Positions 1 through 8,534 of a DNA stretch of 64,000 bases are shown piece by piece. Positions within the stretch are counted from its first letter, which is position 1; every line of letters begins with the position of its first letter. The notes beneath the pieces were generated by a model. The model was given only the letters and a program-made list of their open reading frames with translations, searched no databases and was not told where the DNA came from. A program made the position numbers and the translations under genes. Source of the DNA: Clostridiales bacterium (GTDB taxonomy: Bacteria; Bacillota; Clostridia; Oscillospirales; CAG-272); contig JAAWQR010000001.1 of assembly GCA_022800625.1 (NCBI GenBank), positions 1 through 64,000 of the forward strand. The letters run 5' to 3'.

Positions 1-1
1 C

Positions 2-1654
2 AGCTATACAGCAGAAGCAGACGAGAATGTAATTCTTGATAAGATCAGCGCAATTGTTAATGCTGAAGCAAACGCGGACGGTAAGTTTGAAAAAGTAGAA
101 ATAACAAACGGCGACGCTGTAGTAGCAGCAATGAGTGAAGTAGCGGCAGGCAGCACATTTGAAATTGATGTAGCAGTAAAGTATACACTCGGAGAATTCA
201 CAGCTGACCGCACATACAAGCTCATCTTTACACGCAAGGCATCTCCTGAAACCGGAAAAGATCCTACAGCTGCAAATATCGGTACTGTGTATGATGAAAA
301 CGGTATAAAAATATCTTATGCCAAGAAAATTGAAGTTGACGGAAAAGCAATTCTTGCTGACGGAACCGGTATTCACGGCGGACACGAATCTAAGGTTGTT
401 CGTACCCCATACGGTACATTTTCCGTATATGTAAATGATTCGCGAGTCGACAGCGATGGTATACAGTGGGATAAATTCACTGTAATAAAAATATCGTCTG
501 ACAAATTTGAAGTAGTATTTGAAGCTGAATATCCGCACTCACAGGGAAGTTGCGCACCTAATATTTTTGCAGGTAACGGCTCTACAATTTATATTTCAAT
601 AATTTCGGTCGACCAGCCAAAGTATGTTCATCAACAGCGTCAGGAAGGCGCATGGCTGACGATCTATGAAATCAATGCTGCAACTAATGAATATCAAAGC
701 TATCAGGCTAATCCCAATTTTGCGGTAACCGGTAAAGGCGGATACGGATATTCGCAACCTATTCCCGATATTGAAAACGGAAAGATATACGCTCTTTATA
801 CCGGCGGAGATATTCCCGGTCAGCTTGCTTGGTTTACTTTCGATATAAACAGCCATAAGTGGATGCCTGAGTGCCGCACTGTAGAAACTGAATTCAGATG
901 TTGCTACTTTAACGCTTATGCGGACGGCAACGGAGGATTCATATTCGTAGGACAGCGTGACGTTAAGAAATCTACTTTCGCAAATCTTATAAATAATCCT
1001 GCATTTGGAGGAAGCGGATATATTCAGGATATCATTTACCTCTTCAGAGTACCTGACGCTACAAAAGAAGAAGTTATTTCAAAGATGGTAAGAGATCCGA
1101 AGTATACATCGTCTACACCTTTATCCGGACTTATATCTCAGAGAACATACGGTACTGGATGCACATATCTTGATTCTGACGGAAACTTCCATCTTCTTTA
1201 CAGCAATACAAAAGGTGAAACTTCTACGCTTTACCATTCTGTATATGATAAAGAATTAAATGTGGTCTCTCCCGATAAATCAATGTTAGCCCTCTTCACG
1301 ACATCTAAGACAACTCCGCGCAGACTGTTTATGACACAGGCACCCGATGGTACATTCTACATTTTTGCTTCAAATGTTCCAAAAAATGCTGCTACAGCAT
1401 ATACGCCTGCTCAGTTTGATATTTATAAATCTTCTGACGGAATAAACTTCACACGGTTGATAGATACAACTGTTGAGATCAAAACTGAAGATGGCACAAC
1501 ATTTAATTGCAGAGAAATGAAATTTATCGTTACGGCGCCAAGAAATAATTCTACCATGGATGGAACAGTCGGAATTATGTTCTATTATCCGAAAACTGAA
1601 GGCTACAGTGAGTATTATGACTACTACTATATGGCAATTGACTTTGTAAATTAA
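2..1654 (+). CDS. Large secreted/surface-type protein, 5' end outside window
   Basis: The frame is open from base 2 with no stop before the TAA at 1652-1654, so the gene begins upstream of the window; the first in-frame ATG (131) is not its start. The first visible ~80 residues look like an Ig-like beta-sandwich segment (alternating V/I/T with a GSTFEIDV strand). The remaining ~470 residues are rich in Gly, Tyr, Asp and Trp with repeated strand-turn units such as YLDSDGNFHLLYSN and APDGTFYIFAS, resembling a BNR/sialidase-like beta-propeller. No catalytic residues can be assigned. There is no C-terminal anchor: it ends in a plain DFVN. Next to an SLH-domain protein it is probably part of the cell-surface or exported repertoire. 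The fold is inferred; the substrate is unknown. Confidence 0.6.
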   Translation, partial: SYTAEADENVILDKISAIVNAEANADGKFEKVEITNGDAVVAAMSEVAAGSTFEIDVAVKYTLGEFTADRTYKLIFTRKASPETGKDPTAANIGTVYDENGIKISYAKKIEVDGKAILADGTGIHGGHESKVVRTPYGTFSVYVNDSRVDSDGIQWDKFTVIKISSDKFEVVFEAEYPHSQGSCAPNIFAGNGSTIYISIISVDQPKYVHQQRQEGAWLTIYEINAATNEYQSYQANPNFAVTGKGGYGYSQPIPDIENGKIYALYTGGDIPGQLAWFTFDINSHKWMPECRTVETEFRCCYFNAYADGNGGFIFVGQRDVKKSTFANLINNPAFGGSGYIQDIIYLFRVPDATKEEVISKMVRDPKYTSSTPLSGLISQRTYGTGCTYLDSDGNFHLLYSNTKGETSTLYHSVYDKELNVVSPDKSMLALFTTSKTTPRRLFMTQAPDGTFYIFASNVPKNAATAYTPAQFDIYKSSDGINFTRLIDTTVEIKTEDGTTFNCREMKFIVTAPRNNSTMDGTVGIMFYYPKTEGYSEYYDYYYMAIDFVN

Positions 1655-1678
1655 ATTCTTTCGGATAAAGGTCTATAT

Positions 1679-1717
1679 ACGGGCAGGCAAGTTATTATAA
1701 CTTGCCTGCCCGTTTTC
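1679..1717 (+). terminator. Intrinsic terminator of the surface-protein gene
   Basis: A near-perfect 14-15 bp stem (ACGGGCAGGCAAGTT against AACTTGCCTGCCCGT, short AT loop) is followed by TTTTCC. It starts 25 bases after the stop codon at 1654. Confidence 0.85.
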
Positions 1718-1739
1718 CATACCCACACCGAAAAAATTT

Positions 1740-1889
1740 TTACTGATCGTCAGACTGCTCGTTCTTGTTCTGATTCTGATTGTTTGAGTTTTTATTCTGT
1801 CCGTTCTGCTGATTCTTATTCTCGCTGCGGTTGTTCTGATTCTGGCTCTGATTCTGATTATTCTGCTGATTATTGTTCTGATTTTCCAT
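1740..1889 (-). CDS. 49-residue Asn/Gln-rich microprotein
   Basis: Reading the minus strand from ATG at 1889 gives 49 codons and a TAA at 1740-1742. Twenty residues are Asn and 14 are Gln (about 69% N+Q); the rest are mainly Ser, Lys, Glu, Asp and Arg, with no hydrophobic residue after Met1 and no Cys. A proper ribosome site (AGAAAGGAT) lies about 6 bases before the ATG. It is downstream of the SLH protein on the same strand, with a possible AT-rich terminator between them. The composition predicts a disordered, very polar protein. Short N/Q-rich proteins are known in spore formers, including gamma-type spore proteins of Bacillus, but the gamma-type repeat is not present here. Function unknown; the codon-perfect composition and ribosome site make it likely to be real. 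Confidence 0.6.
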   Translation of the reverse strand: MENQNNNQQNNQNQSQNQNNRSENKNQQNGQNKNSNNQNQNKNEQSDDQ

Positions 1890-1932
1890 TTTTATATCCT
1901 TTCTTTGCATCTGCATTATTCCAGATGATTTT

Positions 1933-1961
1933 AAAAAATAAAGAAGGACTCTTTATTTTTT
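1933..1961 (-). terminator. Possible AT-rich terminator after the SLH gene
   Basis: An 11-bp inverted repeat (AAAAAATAAAG against CTTTATTTTTT, 7-base loop) lies 66 bases past the SLH stop codon. On the minus strand the 3' arm is U-rich. The stem is almost all A/T, so it could be weak or leaky. Confidence 0.4.
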
Positions 1962-2026
1962 AAAGACTCACTTATTATATATTCTTTAAAGTGGGTATAA
2001 ATTTATTATAATCATATTTAAATTTT

Positions 2027-3280
2027 TTATTCATCCAAATAAGTTTTTGCGCAGTAAAGAATTTGTGCAGCCGCTCCGCGTGTAATAATGTCGTTATATG
2101 CGGCAGTTGATACATTTTTAATTATTCCGCAAGAATTGAGAGCGTTAATATCTGAATATGCCCATGCAGGTATATTATCTAACGGAGCAAAAACCTCTGA
2201 CACATCGCCGGCGGTTATTCCGAGTACACGATTAAGCATAACAGATGCTTCTGCATGCGTAATAATATCGTTCGGCCTGAAATAATGTCCTGATGCAGTC
2301 TTTTCACCTTTAATTATTCCCAGTTTATATGCCGCGGCAATATATCCTGAATATTCATCATTAATATCGCTGTCATCAGTAAATACTGTCTTTATGGGTG
2401 ACAGTTTTCCTGTGCCGAGCGATATCATCATAGTTTTAAGAAAATCTGCACGACTGATTCCTTCATCAGGATCAAAGTATGATTTTCCGTTTTCGTTGAT
2501 TACTTCCATAGCTCCGCAGGATATCATTGTGAGTGCTGCGTTATATGATACGTTTTCTTTCATATCTTCGAGTACGACATCGCATGAGCGCGGAATAATT
2601 TTTACAGATGCTTCGCATACATCCGAGTAGTTGCCGTATTCGTCAGTTATCCGATAGGAAAAAGTATCGACGCCGCGAACTCCGCTGTAAGGTGTATATT
2701 TAAAGCTTCCGTCTGATGAATTTGTGAGCGATACGATTCCGAGAGCCGGAAAATCTACAAGTTCATATTTAAGTTTATCTCCTTCGGGATCTTTTCCCTC
2801 CAGCGTGCCGAAGTATGATACGTCTTGCTGTGTTATTGCACGCATGTTGCTGTTTCCTGACGGCATTTGATTTTCTTCTTCAAGTAGTTTTATACTGCAT
2901 GAGATAGAATATGATCTGTCAAACGTGTATTTAAATGAAGCTTCAGAAGTATTTTCAGTCGGTATAAATCTCAGCAGATCAAGATTTGATGCAGCAATAG
3001 TTTGACCGACTGAAACATTTGAAACTCCGAGTCTCAATTCTCCGTCTTCCTCAGACGGAAGTGATGTTATTGTAACCGAAGCAGGCATTATGCCTGCGGC
3101 AGCCTCAAAATCCTTTGCAGTAAAGCTTACGCTCTCACCAATAACACCCGATTTTATCATTTCACTTTCGGCGGCTATCGTATCGAGTGCAGGTGAAATT
3201 TTTCCGTCTGCGGCAAATACTGAAGCTGTTGCCAAGAGGGCTGCCGCAATTGCTGAAATATAGTATGACTTGATTTTCAT
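2027..3280 (-). CDS. Secreted SLH-domain cell-wall protein
   Basis: The 417-residue protein starts with a Sec signal peptide (MKIKSYY, hydrophobic core AIAAALLATASV, cleavage near FAA-DG about residue 24). Residues about 130-235 form a cadherin/VCBS-like Ig module containing DPEGDKLKYEL and GVDTFSYRITDEYG. Three S-layer homology units follow (about 245-295, 300-355, 360-417), each with a (F/Y)xDxxxxxxY...ItRaea-type pattern such as FRPNDIITHAEA. SLH domains bind pyruvylated secondary wall polymer, so this should be held non-covalently on the outer wall. Start chosen for the GAAAGGAT ribosome site about 9 bases upstream. It lies divergent from the aldo/keto reductase. The middle module gives no hint of an enzyme activity. 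Confidence 0.85.
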   Translation of the reverse strand: MKIKSYYISAIAAALLATASVFAADGKISPALDTIAAESEMIKSGVIGESVSFTAKDFEAAAGIMPASVTITSLPSEEDGELRLGVSNVSVGQTIAASNLDLLRFIPTENTSEASFKYTFDRSYSISCSIKLLEEENQMPSGNSNMRAITQQDVSYFGTLEGKDPEGDKLKYELVDFPALGIVSLTNSSDGSFKYTPYSGVRGVDTFSYRITDEYGNYSDVCEASVKIIPRSCDVVLEDMKENVSYNAALTMISCGAMEVINENGKSYFDPDEGISRADFLKTMMISLGTGKLSPIKTVFTDDSDINDEYSGYIAAAYKLGIIKGEKTASGHYFRPNDIITHAEASVMLNRVLGITAGDVSEVFAPLDNIPAWAYSDINALNSCGIIKNVSTAAYNDIITRGAAAQILYCAKTYLDE

Positions 3281-3389
3281 TTTGATAGTATCCTTTCAAA
3301 AAAATAGTTGCAATAGAATTATTTGTTGTAACTATGCTTTTTATACGTCAATCTTATTTCGTAAGGCAGATTTTAATATTTATTTTCTA

Positions 3390-3418
3390 TTGAAGATTGC
3401 ATTCATTAATGGTAAAAT
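3390..3418 (+). promoter_or_regulatory. Sigma-A promoter of the aldo/keto reductase
   Basis: TTGAAG, 17-base spacer, TAAAAT. It ends 31 bases before the chosen ATG at 3450, which argues against the longer upstream reading of that gene. Confidence 0.65.
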
Positions 3419-3449
3419 AATATTGATAAAATTTGAGGAGACAGAACAT

Positions 3450-4307
3450 ATGCGCAGAATAGATGCAAACGGAATGCACATACCGATACTCGGCCAGGGC
3501 GGCTGGACGATAGGAGATGATCCGTCAAAGAAGCAGAGAGAAATCGAGGCTCTTCGTTACGGAATTGAAATCGGAATGAACATGATAGATACTGCCGAAA
3601 TGTACGGTGAGGGCGCTTCGGAATCCCTTATAGGAGAAGCAATAAGCAATTATGACAGGGAAGAGGTATTTCTTGTTTCAAAGGTCTATCCCCATAATGC
3701 AGGACGTGACAAAATATTTATAAGCTGTGAGAATTCCCTGAGACGCTTAAGCACTGAATACATAGATTTGTACTTACTTCACTGGAGAGGTGATGTTCCT
3801 CTTGAAGAAACAGTTGAATGTATGGAAGAACTTGTTCGGAGCGGTAAGATACGGAGATGGGGAGTCTCAAATTTTGATGTTGCAGATATGGAGGAGCTTT
3901 TTGAGATTCCATGCGGCGACAGATGTGCGGTAGATCAGGTGATGTATAATGTCGGTTCAAGAGGAATCGAATATGATCTTCTTCCGTGGGCAAAAGATCA
4001 TTCTGTGGGAATTATGGCGTATGAACCGCTTTTGCAGTCAGGAAAGCTTATAAGAATGCACCCTGACATAATAAATGATAAAACTCTTTCTGCAATATCG
4101 GAAGAAAAGGGAATTACGGTGCATCAGCTTATGCTTGCATTTGTACTGCGGCAAAGCAGCGTTTCGGCTATTCCCGGTTCTTCCAATACCTTACATATTA
4201 AGGCAAACAGAGAAGCGGCAGAAATTAAGCTGACAGAAGCTGAGCTTCGCAGAATTGACGCTGTATTTCTTCCTCCGATATGTAAAATGCACCTTGACGT
4301 TGACTGA
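3450..4307 (+). CDS. Aldo/keto reductase
   Basis: A 285-residue NAD(P)H-dependent oxidoreductase of the AKR (beta/alpha)8 barrel superfamily. The catalytic tetrad can be read: Asp in MIDTAEMYG, Tyr in the same segment, Lys in FLVSKVYP and His in YLLHWRG. The C-terminal AIPGSSNTLHIKAN segment is the usual cofactor phosphate site. The start at 3450 is preceded by GAGGAG at 9 bases; the frame is open 60 codons further upstream, but that stretch holds the promoter and is not AKR-like. It is a monocistronic unit between its own promoter and terminator. The substrate, a small aldehyde or ketone, cannot be told from sequence. Confidence 0.92.
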   Translation: MRRIDANGMHIPILGQGGWTIGDDPSKKQREIEALRYGIEIGMNMIDTAEMYGEGASESLIGEAISNYDREEVFLVSKVYPHNAGRDKIFISCENSLRRLSTEYIDLYLLHWRGDVPLEETVECMEELVRSGKIRRWGVSNFDVADMEELFEIPCGDRCAVDQVMYNVGSRGIEYDLLPWAKDHSVGIMAYEPLLQSGKLIRMHPDIINDKTLSAISEEKGITVHQLMLAFVLRQSSVSAIPGSSNTLHIKANREAAEIKLTEAELRRIDAVFLPPICKMHLDVD

Positions 4308-4314
4308 TAAATAT

Positions 4315-4358
4315 AAACCGAGCATGAAGCGATTGATCAACGCTTATGCTCGGTTTTG
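4315..4358 (+). terminator. Intrinsic terminator of the aldo/keto reductase
   Basis: Stem AACCGAGCAT(G)AAGCG paired with CGCTTATGCTCGGTT, followed by TTTT. The stem is almost symmetrical, so it may also stop transcription of the converging minus-strand operon. Confidence 0.8.
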
Positions 4359-4387
4359 AATTATATTATTGTTTGAGTATATGAGAC

Positions 4388-5619
4388 TCAGCTCAGCCAC
4401 TTGCGGCGCGCTCTTTCATATACTTCGTCAGGCAAGCCGTCAGGGATAAATCTGTTGTGCGATACATACTGGTCTCCCGCAATTTTCGGGAATGTGCAGA
4501 AAGTATCGTTTCTGTATTTATCGCGTTCTTTGGGATTGCGCAGATTCGGTATTTCTATCGGAACATTTCCGTTGACGATAGATTTATAGCCGAGTATACC
4601 CGGTATGCACATGTCGATCGCATCATATATGTTTATTGCATATTCTTTTGCAAACTCATCTCCGAGTATGCTGTTAATAAACATATGCGTTGTGCAGTAG
4701 TCGCCTCCGCCGTGTCCTGAGTTTTCAGCCTTGGGAAGAATGTGAGCAGGACGGTATATGTTTCCGACAGCTCTGTAGTTTTCTTCGGGATTTCAATATG
4801 TGCATTAATCTCGCCGTTGCCCATATCCTTAAGCGCGCCGATATCTCCGTTAAGCTGATAATTGTTTCCGGGATGGTTGTGCTTAAGGTTAAACTGAAGA
4901 GTTTTTACAAGCGCACCGTTTTCAAGTGTCAGCACTGTCATTGCATATGCGCCTGCGGTGTAGCCTTCATTGGTCAGGAACGGACGTGGCGGCGCTTCAA
5001 ATGAAGTTACGCTGACGGGACGCAGTCCGGTCATAAAAAGGACAGGGCCTATTGCGTGAGAGCAATAAAAGGTTGACGGCATAAGATTGCGCCAGTGATT
5101 TCTGTCTCCCTGAGTAAGGCTTGCCCATTCTGTTGAGCAATCATGAGTATACTCACCTTCGGCATACATAAGCTCTCCTATGTCGCCGTTACGGTAGCGT
5201 TTCCTCATTTCAAGTCTTACGGGAGTATAGCAGTAATTTTCAGCAAATGTATATATCTTGCCTGTACGCTCTACTGCTTCGATCAGCTCAACAGCTTCTT
5301 TCATTGTAGCGCAGGCTAAGCATTCGCTCATCACATGCCTGCCGCTCTCAAGGAGACGAATGGCATAAGGAGCGTGCTCATTTGCGTAATTGGCAAGTAT
5401 TACGGCGTCCATATCATGCTGAATGAATTCATCGAAGTCCGTGTAATATGTTATATTGCATACGCCGAATTTATCTTCAGCTTCTTTACGGCTGTGACAA
5501 AAGTGAGGTTCATACTTGTCACAGATAGCTACAAGCTCGGCTTCTCCTGTCTGAATAAGCTGACTTATCATGGTCATGCCGCGCATAGCGCCGAAGACGC
5601 CTATTTTAAGCTTTCCCAT
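4388..5619 (-). pseudogene. Gfo/Idh/MocA-family oxidoreductase, frameshifted
   Basis: The N-terminal part (from ATG 5619) has a Rossmann NAD(P) motif (KIGVFGAMRGMTM), the AVILANYANEHAPYAI strand and the TFAENYCYTPVR segment typical of Gfo/Idh/MocA dehydrogenases, which act on sugars or cyclitols. Near residue 278 the frame is lost: the reading continues sensibly as PEENYRAVGNIYRP...GHGGGDYC in another frame down to the TGA at 4388. Adding one C to the CCC at 4787-4789 (minus-strand sense) restores one gene of about 410 codons. The usual EKP of the family is SEC here, so the catalytic lysine may be missing. It sits 32 bases downstream of ackA on the same strand. It could be a true pseudogene or a homopolymer read error. 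Confidence 0.8.
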
Positions 5620-5651
5620 ATTGTAATCTTCTTTTTATTCAAATGTCTTGA

Positions 5652-6857
5652 TTACTTAACAAGATTACGCGTAAGCTCATATGTGTCTTTTGCGATCATA
5701 AGCTCTTCGTTGGTGGGGATAACAAGCATTCTGAGCTTAGCATCGGGAGTTGAAATATCAATTTCTTCACCGCGAAGCTTGTTCTTTTCTTCGTCAATCT
5801 CAGCGCCGAGGAATGCAAGCTTTTCCGCAACTCTTGAACGGTAGTGGGGATTGTTTTCACCGATTCCGCCCGCAAATGCTACAGCGTCGATTCCGCCCAT
5901 TGCGGCAGCGTATCCGCCGATATACTTAACAAGCTGATGGCAGATTATGGATTCGATGAGCTGACAGCGTTTATCACCGTTTTTAGCACCCTGCTCAATA
6001 TCTCTGTTGTCGCTTGTTTTTTGAGACACACCCAAAATGCCTGATTTTTTGTTCATTATATTGTCAATTTCCTTAGGAGTGAGATTCTCTTTTTCCATGA
6101 GCAGGGGAACGATTGCAGGATCGATAGATCCGCAGCGGGTACCCATGATGATACCTTCAAGAGGCGTTACGCCCATGGACGTATCGAGGCACTTACCGCC
6201 GTCTACGGCAGCGATAGACGAACCGTTTCCGAGGTGGCATGTTACAATCTTCAACTCTTCCGGCTTCTTTCCGAGAACGGCGGCGGTACGCATCGATACG
6301 TATCTGTGAGATGTGCCGTGGAAGCCGTAGCGGCGGATTCCGTACTTTTCATAGTATTCATACGGAAGAGCATATAGGTAAGCATATTCGGGCATAGTCT
6401 GGTGGAAGCCTGTGTCAAATACGGCAACCTGCGGGATTTTGCCCATAATTTCTTCACATGCGCGGATTCCCGTAAGGTTGTGGGGATTGTGAAGAGGTCC
6501 GAGCTCGCAGCATTCTTCAATAGCGGCGATAACTTTTTCATCAATTATAACAGAGCCTGAGAATTTTTCTCCACCGTGCAGAACGCGGTGTCCTACAGCT
6601 GATATTTCACTCATTGAGGAAATAACTCCGTGATCGGGATCGACAAGAGCGTCTGTGACGAGCTTTATCGCTTCTCCGTGATTATTCATGTGAACCTGAA
6701 TCTTATACTCGTCGTGTCCCGCAGCTTTGTGTTTGAAATTTCCGCCTTCAATTCCTATGCGGTCACACATTCCTTTTGCCAGAACATTTTCATTTGTCAT
6801 ATCAATGAGCTGATATTTTATAGATGAACTTCCGGCATTAATTACAAGAATCTTCAT
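5652..6857 (-). CDS. ackA: Acetate kinase
   Basis: The 401-residue enzyme interconverts acetyl phosphate + ADP and acetate + ATP, the last energy-yielding step of acetate fermentation in the cytosol. Family marks are visible: NAGSSSIK at residues 7-14, GHRVLHGGE (substrate Arg), VFDTGFHQTMP (catalytic Asp), HGTSHRYVS and HLGNGSS (ATP binding). Length is typical. The ribosome site GAAGGA lies about 9 bases before the ATG. No phosphotransacetylase gene is next to it; instead a broken Gfo/Idh/MocA gene follows in the same transcript. Confidence 0.97.
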   Translation of the reverse strand: MKILVINAGSSSIKYQLIDMTNENVLAKGMCDRIGIEGGNFKHKAAGHDEYKIQVHMNNHGEAIKLVTDALVDPDHGVISSMSEISAVGHRVLHGGEKFSGSVIIDEKVIAAIEECCELGPLHNPHNLTGIRACEEIMGKIPQVAVFDTGFHQTMPEYAYLYALPYEYYEKYGIRRYGFHGTSHRYVSMRTAAVLGKKPEELKIVTCHLGNGSSIAAVDGGKCLDTSMGVTPLEGIIMGTRCGSIDPAIVPLLMEKENLTPKEIDNIMNKKSGILGVSQKTSDNRDIEQGAKNGDKRCQLIESIICHQLVKYIGGYAAAMGGIDAVAFAGGIGENNPHYRSRVAEKLAFLGAEIDEEKNKLRGEEIDISTPDAKLRMLVIPTNEELMIAKDTYELTRNLVK

Positions 6858-6904
6858 TATTTGAAGTCCTTCTTTCTATGATAGATTTATGCAATAGCGT
6901 ATAC

Positions 6905-6933
6905 ATTTTAACACAAACCTTTATAATATGCAA
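6905..6933 (-). promoter_or_regulatory. Sigma-A promoter of ackA
   Basis: On the minus strand TTGCAT, 17-base spacer, TAAAAT, ending about 48 bases before the ackA ATG. Confidence 0.6.
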
Positions 6934-7055
6934 GACAGAACAAAGATAAAACTGAAATAATATTGATTTTTCGGAAATATAGGGAAGTCTCCATTGATTT
7001 GAATAAATTAAACTTTTACTTAAAGCTGATTATCTTAAAATTAAAGCAGAGTTAA

Positions 7056-7084
7056 TTGACTGAATTGTCGGTGTGTGATATAAT
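7056..7084 (+). promoter_or_regulatory. Sigma-A promoter of the MATE exporter
   Basis: TTGACT, 17-base spacer, TATAAT, 35 bases upstream of the ATG at 7120. Confidence 0.8.
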
Positions 7085-7119
7085 AATCTGTATTGTAAAC
7101 TTGAAAGGAAAAACATCAA

Positions 7120-8496
7120 ATGCAGGACACAGAAAAGAAGAATCTCTTTGAAGATATGCCTATTTCACGCGCTGTAATGACTCTTTCCATTCCGACAGTC
7201 ATCAGCTCTTTGGTTATGGTGGTGTATAACCTTGCCGATACATATTTTGTCGGTCAGCTTAACGATCCTATTCAGAATTCGGCTGTTACGCTTGCGGCTC
7301 CCGTTCTGCTTGCATTTAATGCCGTAAATAATCTTTTCGGCGTCGGTTCATCAAGCATGATGAGCCGCGGACTCGGCAGGAAGGATTATGATACCGTCAA
7401 GCGCAGCTCTGCGTTTGGATTTTATTTCGCACTTATATTCGGAATACTGTTCTCTGCAGCTTATACGATATTTCATGTTCCGATGCTTCGTATACTCGGC
7501 GCAAATACCTTAACCGCCGATGCAACGAGCGAATATCTGAAATGGACGGTTACGTTTGGAGCTGCTCCGTCGATACTTAATGTAGTATTAGCATATCTTG
7601 TGCGTTCCGAAGGAGCGTCGCTTCATGCAAGTATCGGAACTATGAGCGGGTGTGTACTGAATATGATTCTCGATCCGATATTCATTATGAAAGGCGGACT
7701 TAATATGGGAGCGGCCGGCGCGGGACTTGCAACTTTCCTGTCAAACTGCGCTGCCTGCATGTATTTCTTTGTTCTCCTATATGTAAAACGCGGAAAAACT
7801 TACGTGTGCATACGACCGTCTATGTTTCGTCCGAAAAAGGAGATAACCGTAGGGGTTTTTGCCGTCGGAATTCCGGCAGCTATTCAGAATCTTTTGAATG
7901 TTACAAGTATGACGGTACTCAATAATTTTACTGCCTCTCACGGTGCCGATGCCGTAGCGGCAATGGGAATCATTCAAAAAATAAATATGGTTCCGATGCA
8001 GATAGCTCTCGGATTTTCACAGGGGATAATGCCGCTGATAAGTTATAATTACGCATCGGGAAATGTGAAGCGAATGAAAAAAGCCGCAGCTTTTGCGGCA
8101 AAGATCATGGTAGTCTTTTTAGCGTTTGTATCAGCGCTTTATTATATTTGTGCCGGAGATATTACAGCATTATTTATGAAAAATCAAACGGTAGTTGATT
8201 ATGGAGTAAGATTATTGCGCGGAATGTGTCTCGGTATTCCGTTTCTCTGCATAGATTTTCTCGCTGTCGGAATATTTCAGGCTTGCGGTCTCGGAAAAAA
8301 AGCGCTTGTTTTTGCAATTTTCCGAAAGATCGTACTTGAAATACCGGCGATTATCGTACTGAATATGCTGTTTCCGCTTTACGGACTTGCATATGCGCAG
8401 TTTACAGCGGAATTTATACTGTCTATTGCGGCGGCGGTTGTCCTGCTCAGACTTTTTAAAAAGCTTGAGTCAGAGTACAGCTTAACTGAACAGTGA
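7120..8496 (+). CDS. MATE-family multidrug/cation antiporter
   Basis: A 458-residue integral membrane protein with about 12 predicted helices in two related halves. The first half opens with MPISRAVMTLSIPTVIS and YNLADTYFVGQL, a hallmark of the MatE domain; the second half has NMVPMQIALGFSQGIMPLISYN, the equivalent helix 7-8 motif. Such proteins export organic cations or drugs using a Na+ or H+ gradient. The start is supported by GAAAGGA about 11 bases upstream and by the promoter. It is a single-gene unit with its own terminator. The transported compound cannot be predicted. Confidence 0.93.
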   Translation: MQDTEKKNLFEDMPISRAVMTLSIPTVISSLVMVVYNLADTYFVGQLNDPIQNSAVTLAAPVLLAFNAVNNLFGVGSSSMMSRGLGRKDYDTVKRSSAFGFYFALIFGILFSAAYTIFHVPMLRILGANTLTADATSEYLKWTVTFGAAPSILNVVLAYLVRSEGASLHASIGTMSGCVLNMILDPIFIMKGGLNMGAAGAGLATFLSNCAACMYFFVLLYVKRGKTYVCIRPSMFRPKKEITVGVFAVGIPAAIQNLLNVTSMTVLNNFTASHGADAVAAMGIIQKINMVPMQIALGFSQGIMPLISYNYASGNVKRMKKAAAFAAKIMVVFLAFVSALYYICAGDITALFMKNQTVVDYGVRLLRGMCLGIPFLCIDFLAVGIFQACGLGKKALVFAIFRKIVLEIPAIIVLNMLFPLYGLAYAQFTAEFILSIAAAVVLLRLFKKLESEYSLTEQ

Positions 8497-8501
8497 AACA
8501 G

Positions 8502-8525
8502 ATAGGGCATCATTTGATGCCCTAT
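8502..8525. terminator. Bidirectional terminator between converging genes
   Basis: A near-perfect palindrome ATAGGGCATCA-TT-TGATGCCCTAT followed by TAAATTTTGTT on the plus strand; it lies between the MATE stop and the stop of the hydrolase on the other strand. Confidence 0.7.
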
Positions 8526-8534
8526 TAAATTTTG

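Noticed and set aside
3270..3449. 60-codon N-terminal extension of the aldo/keto reductase
   Set aside because: It contains the promoter at 3390-3418, and AKR proteins begin at the chosen Met; GAGGAG precedes ATG 3450.
5335..5844. 169-codon plus-strand frame
   Set aside because: It spans the ends of two real minus-strand genes (oxidoreductase and ackA) and shows no protein-like motif.
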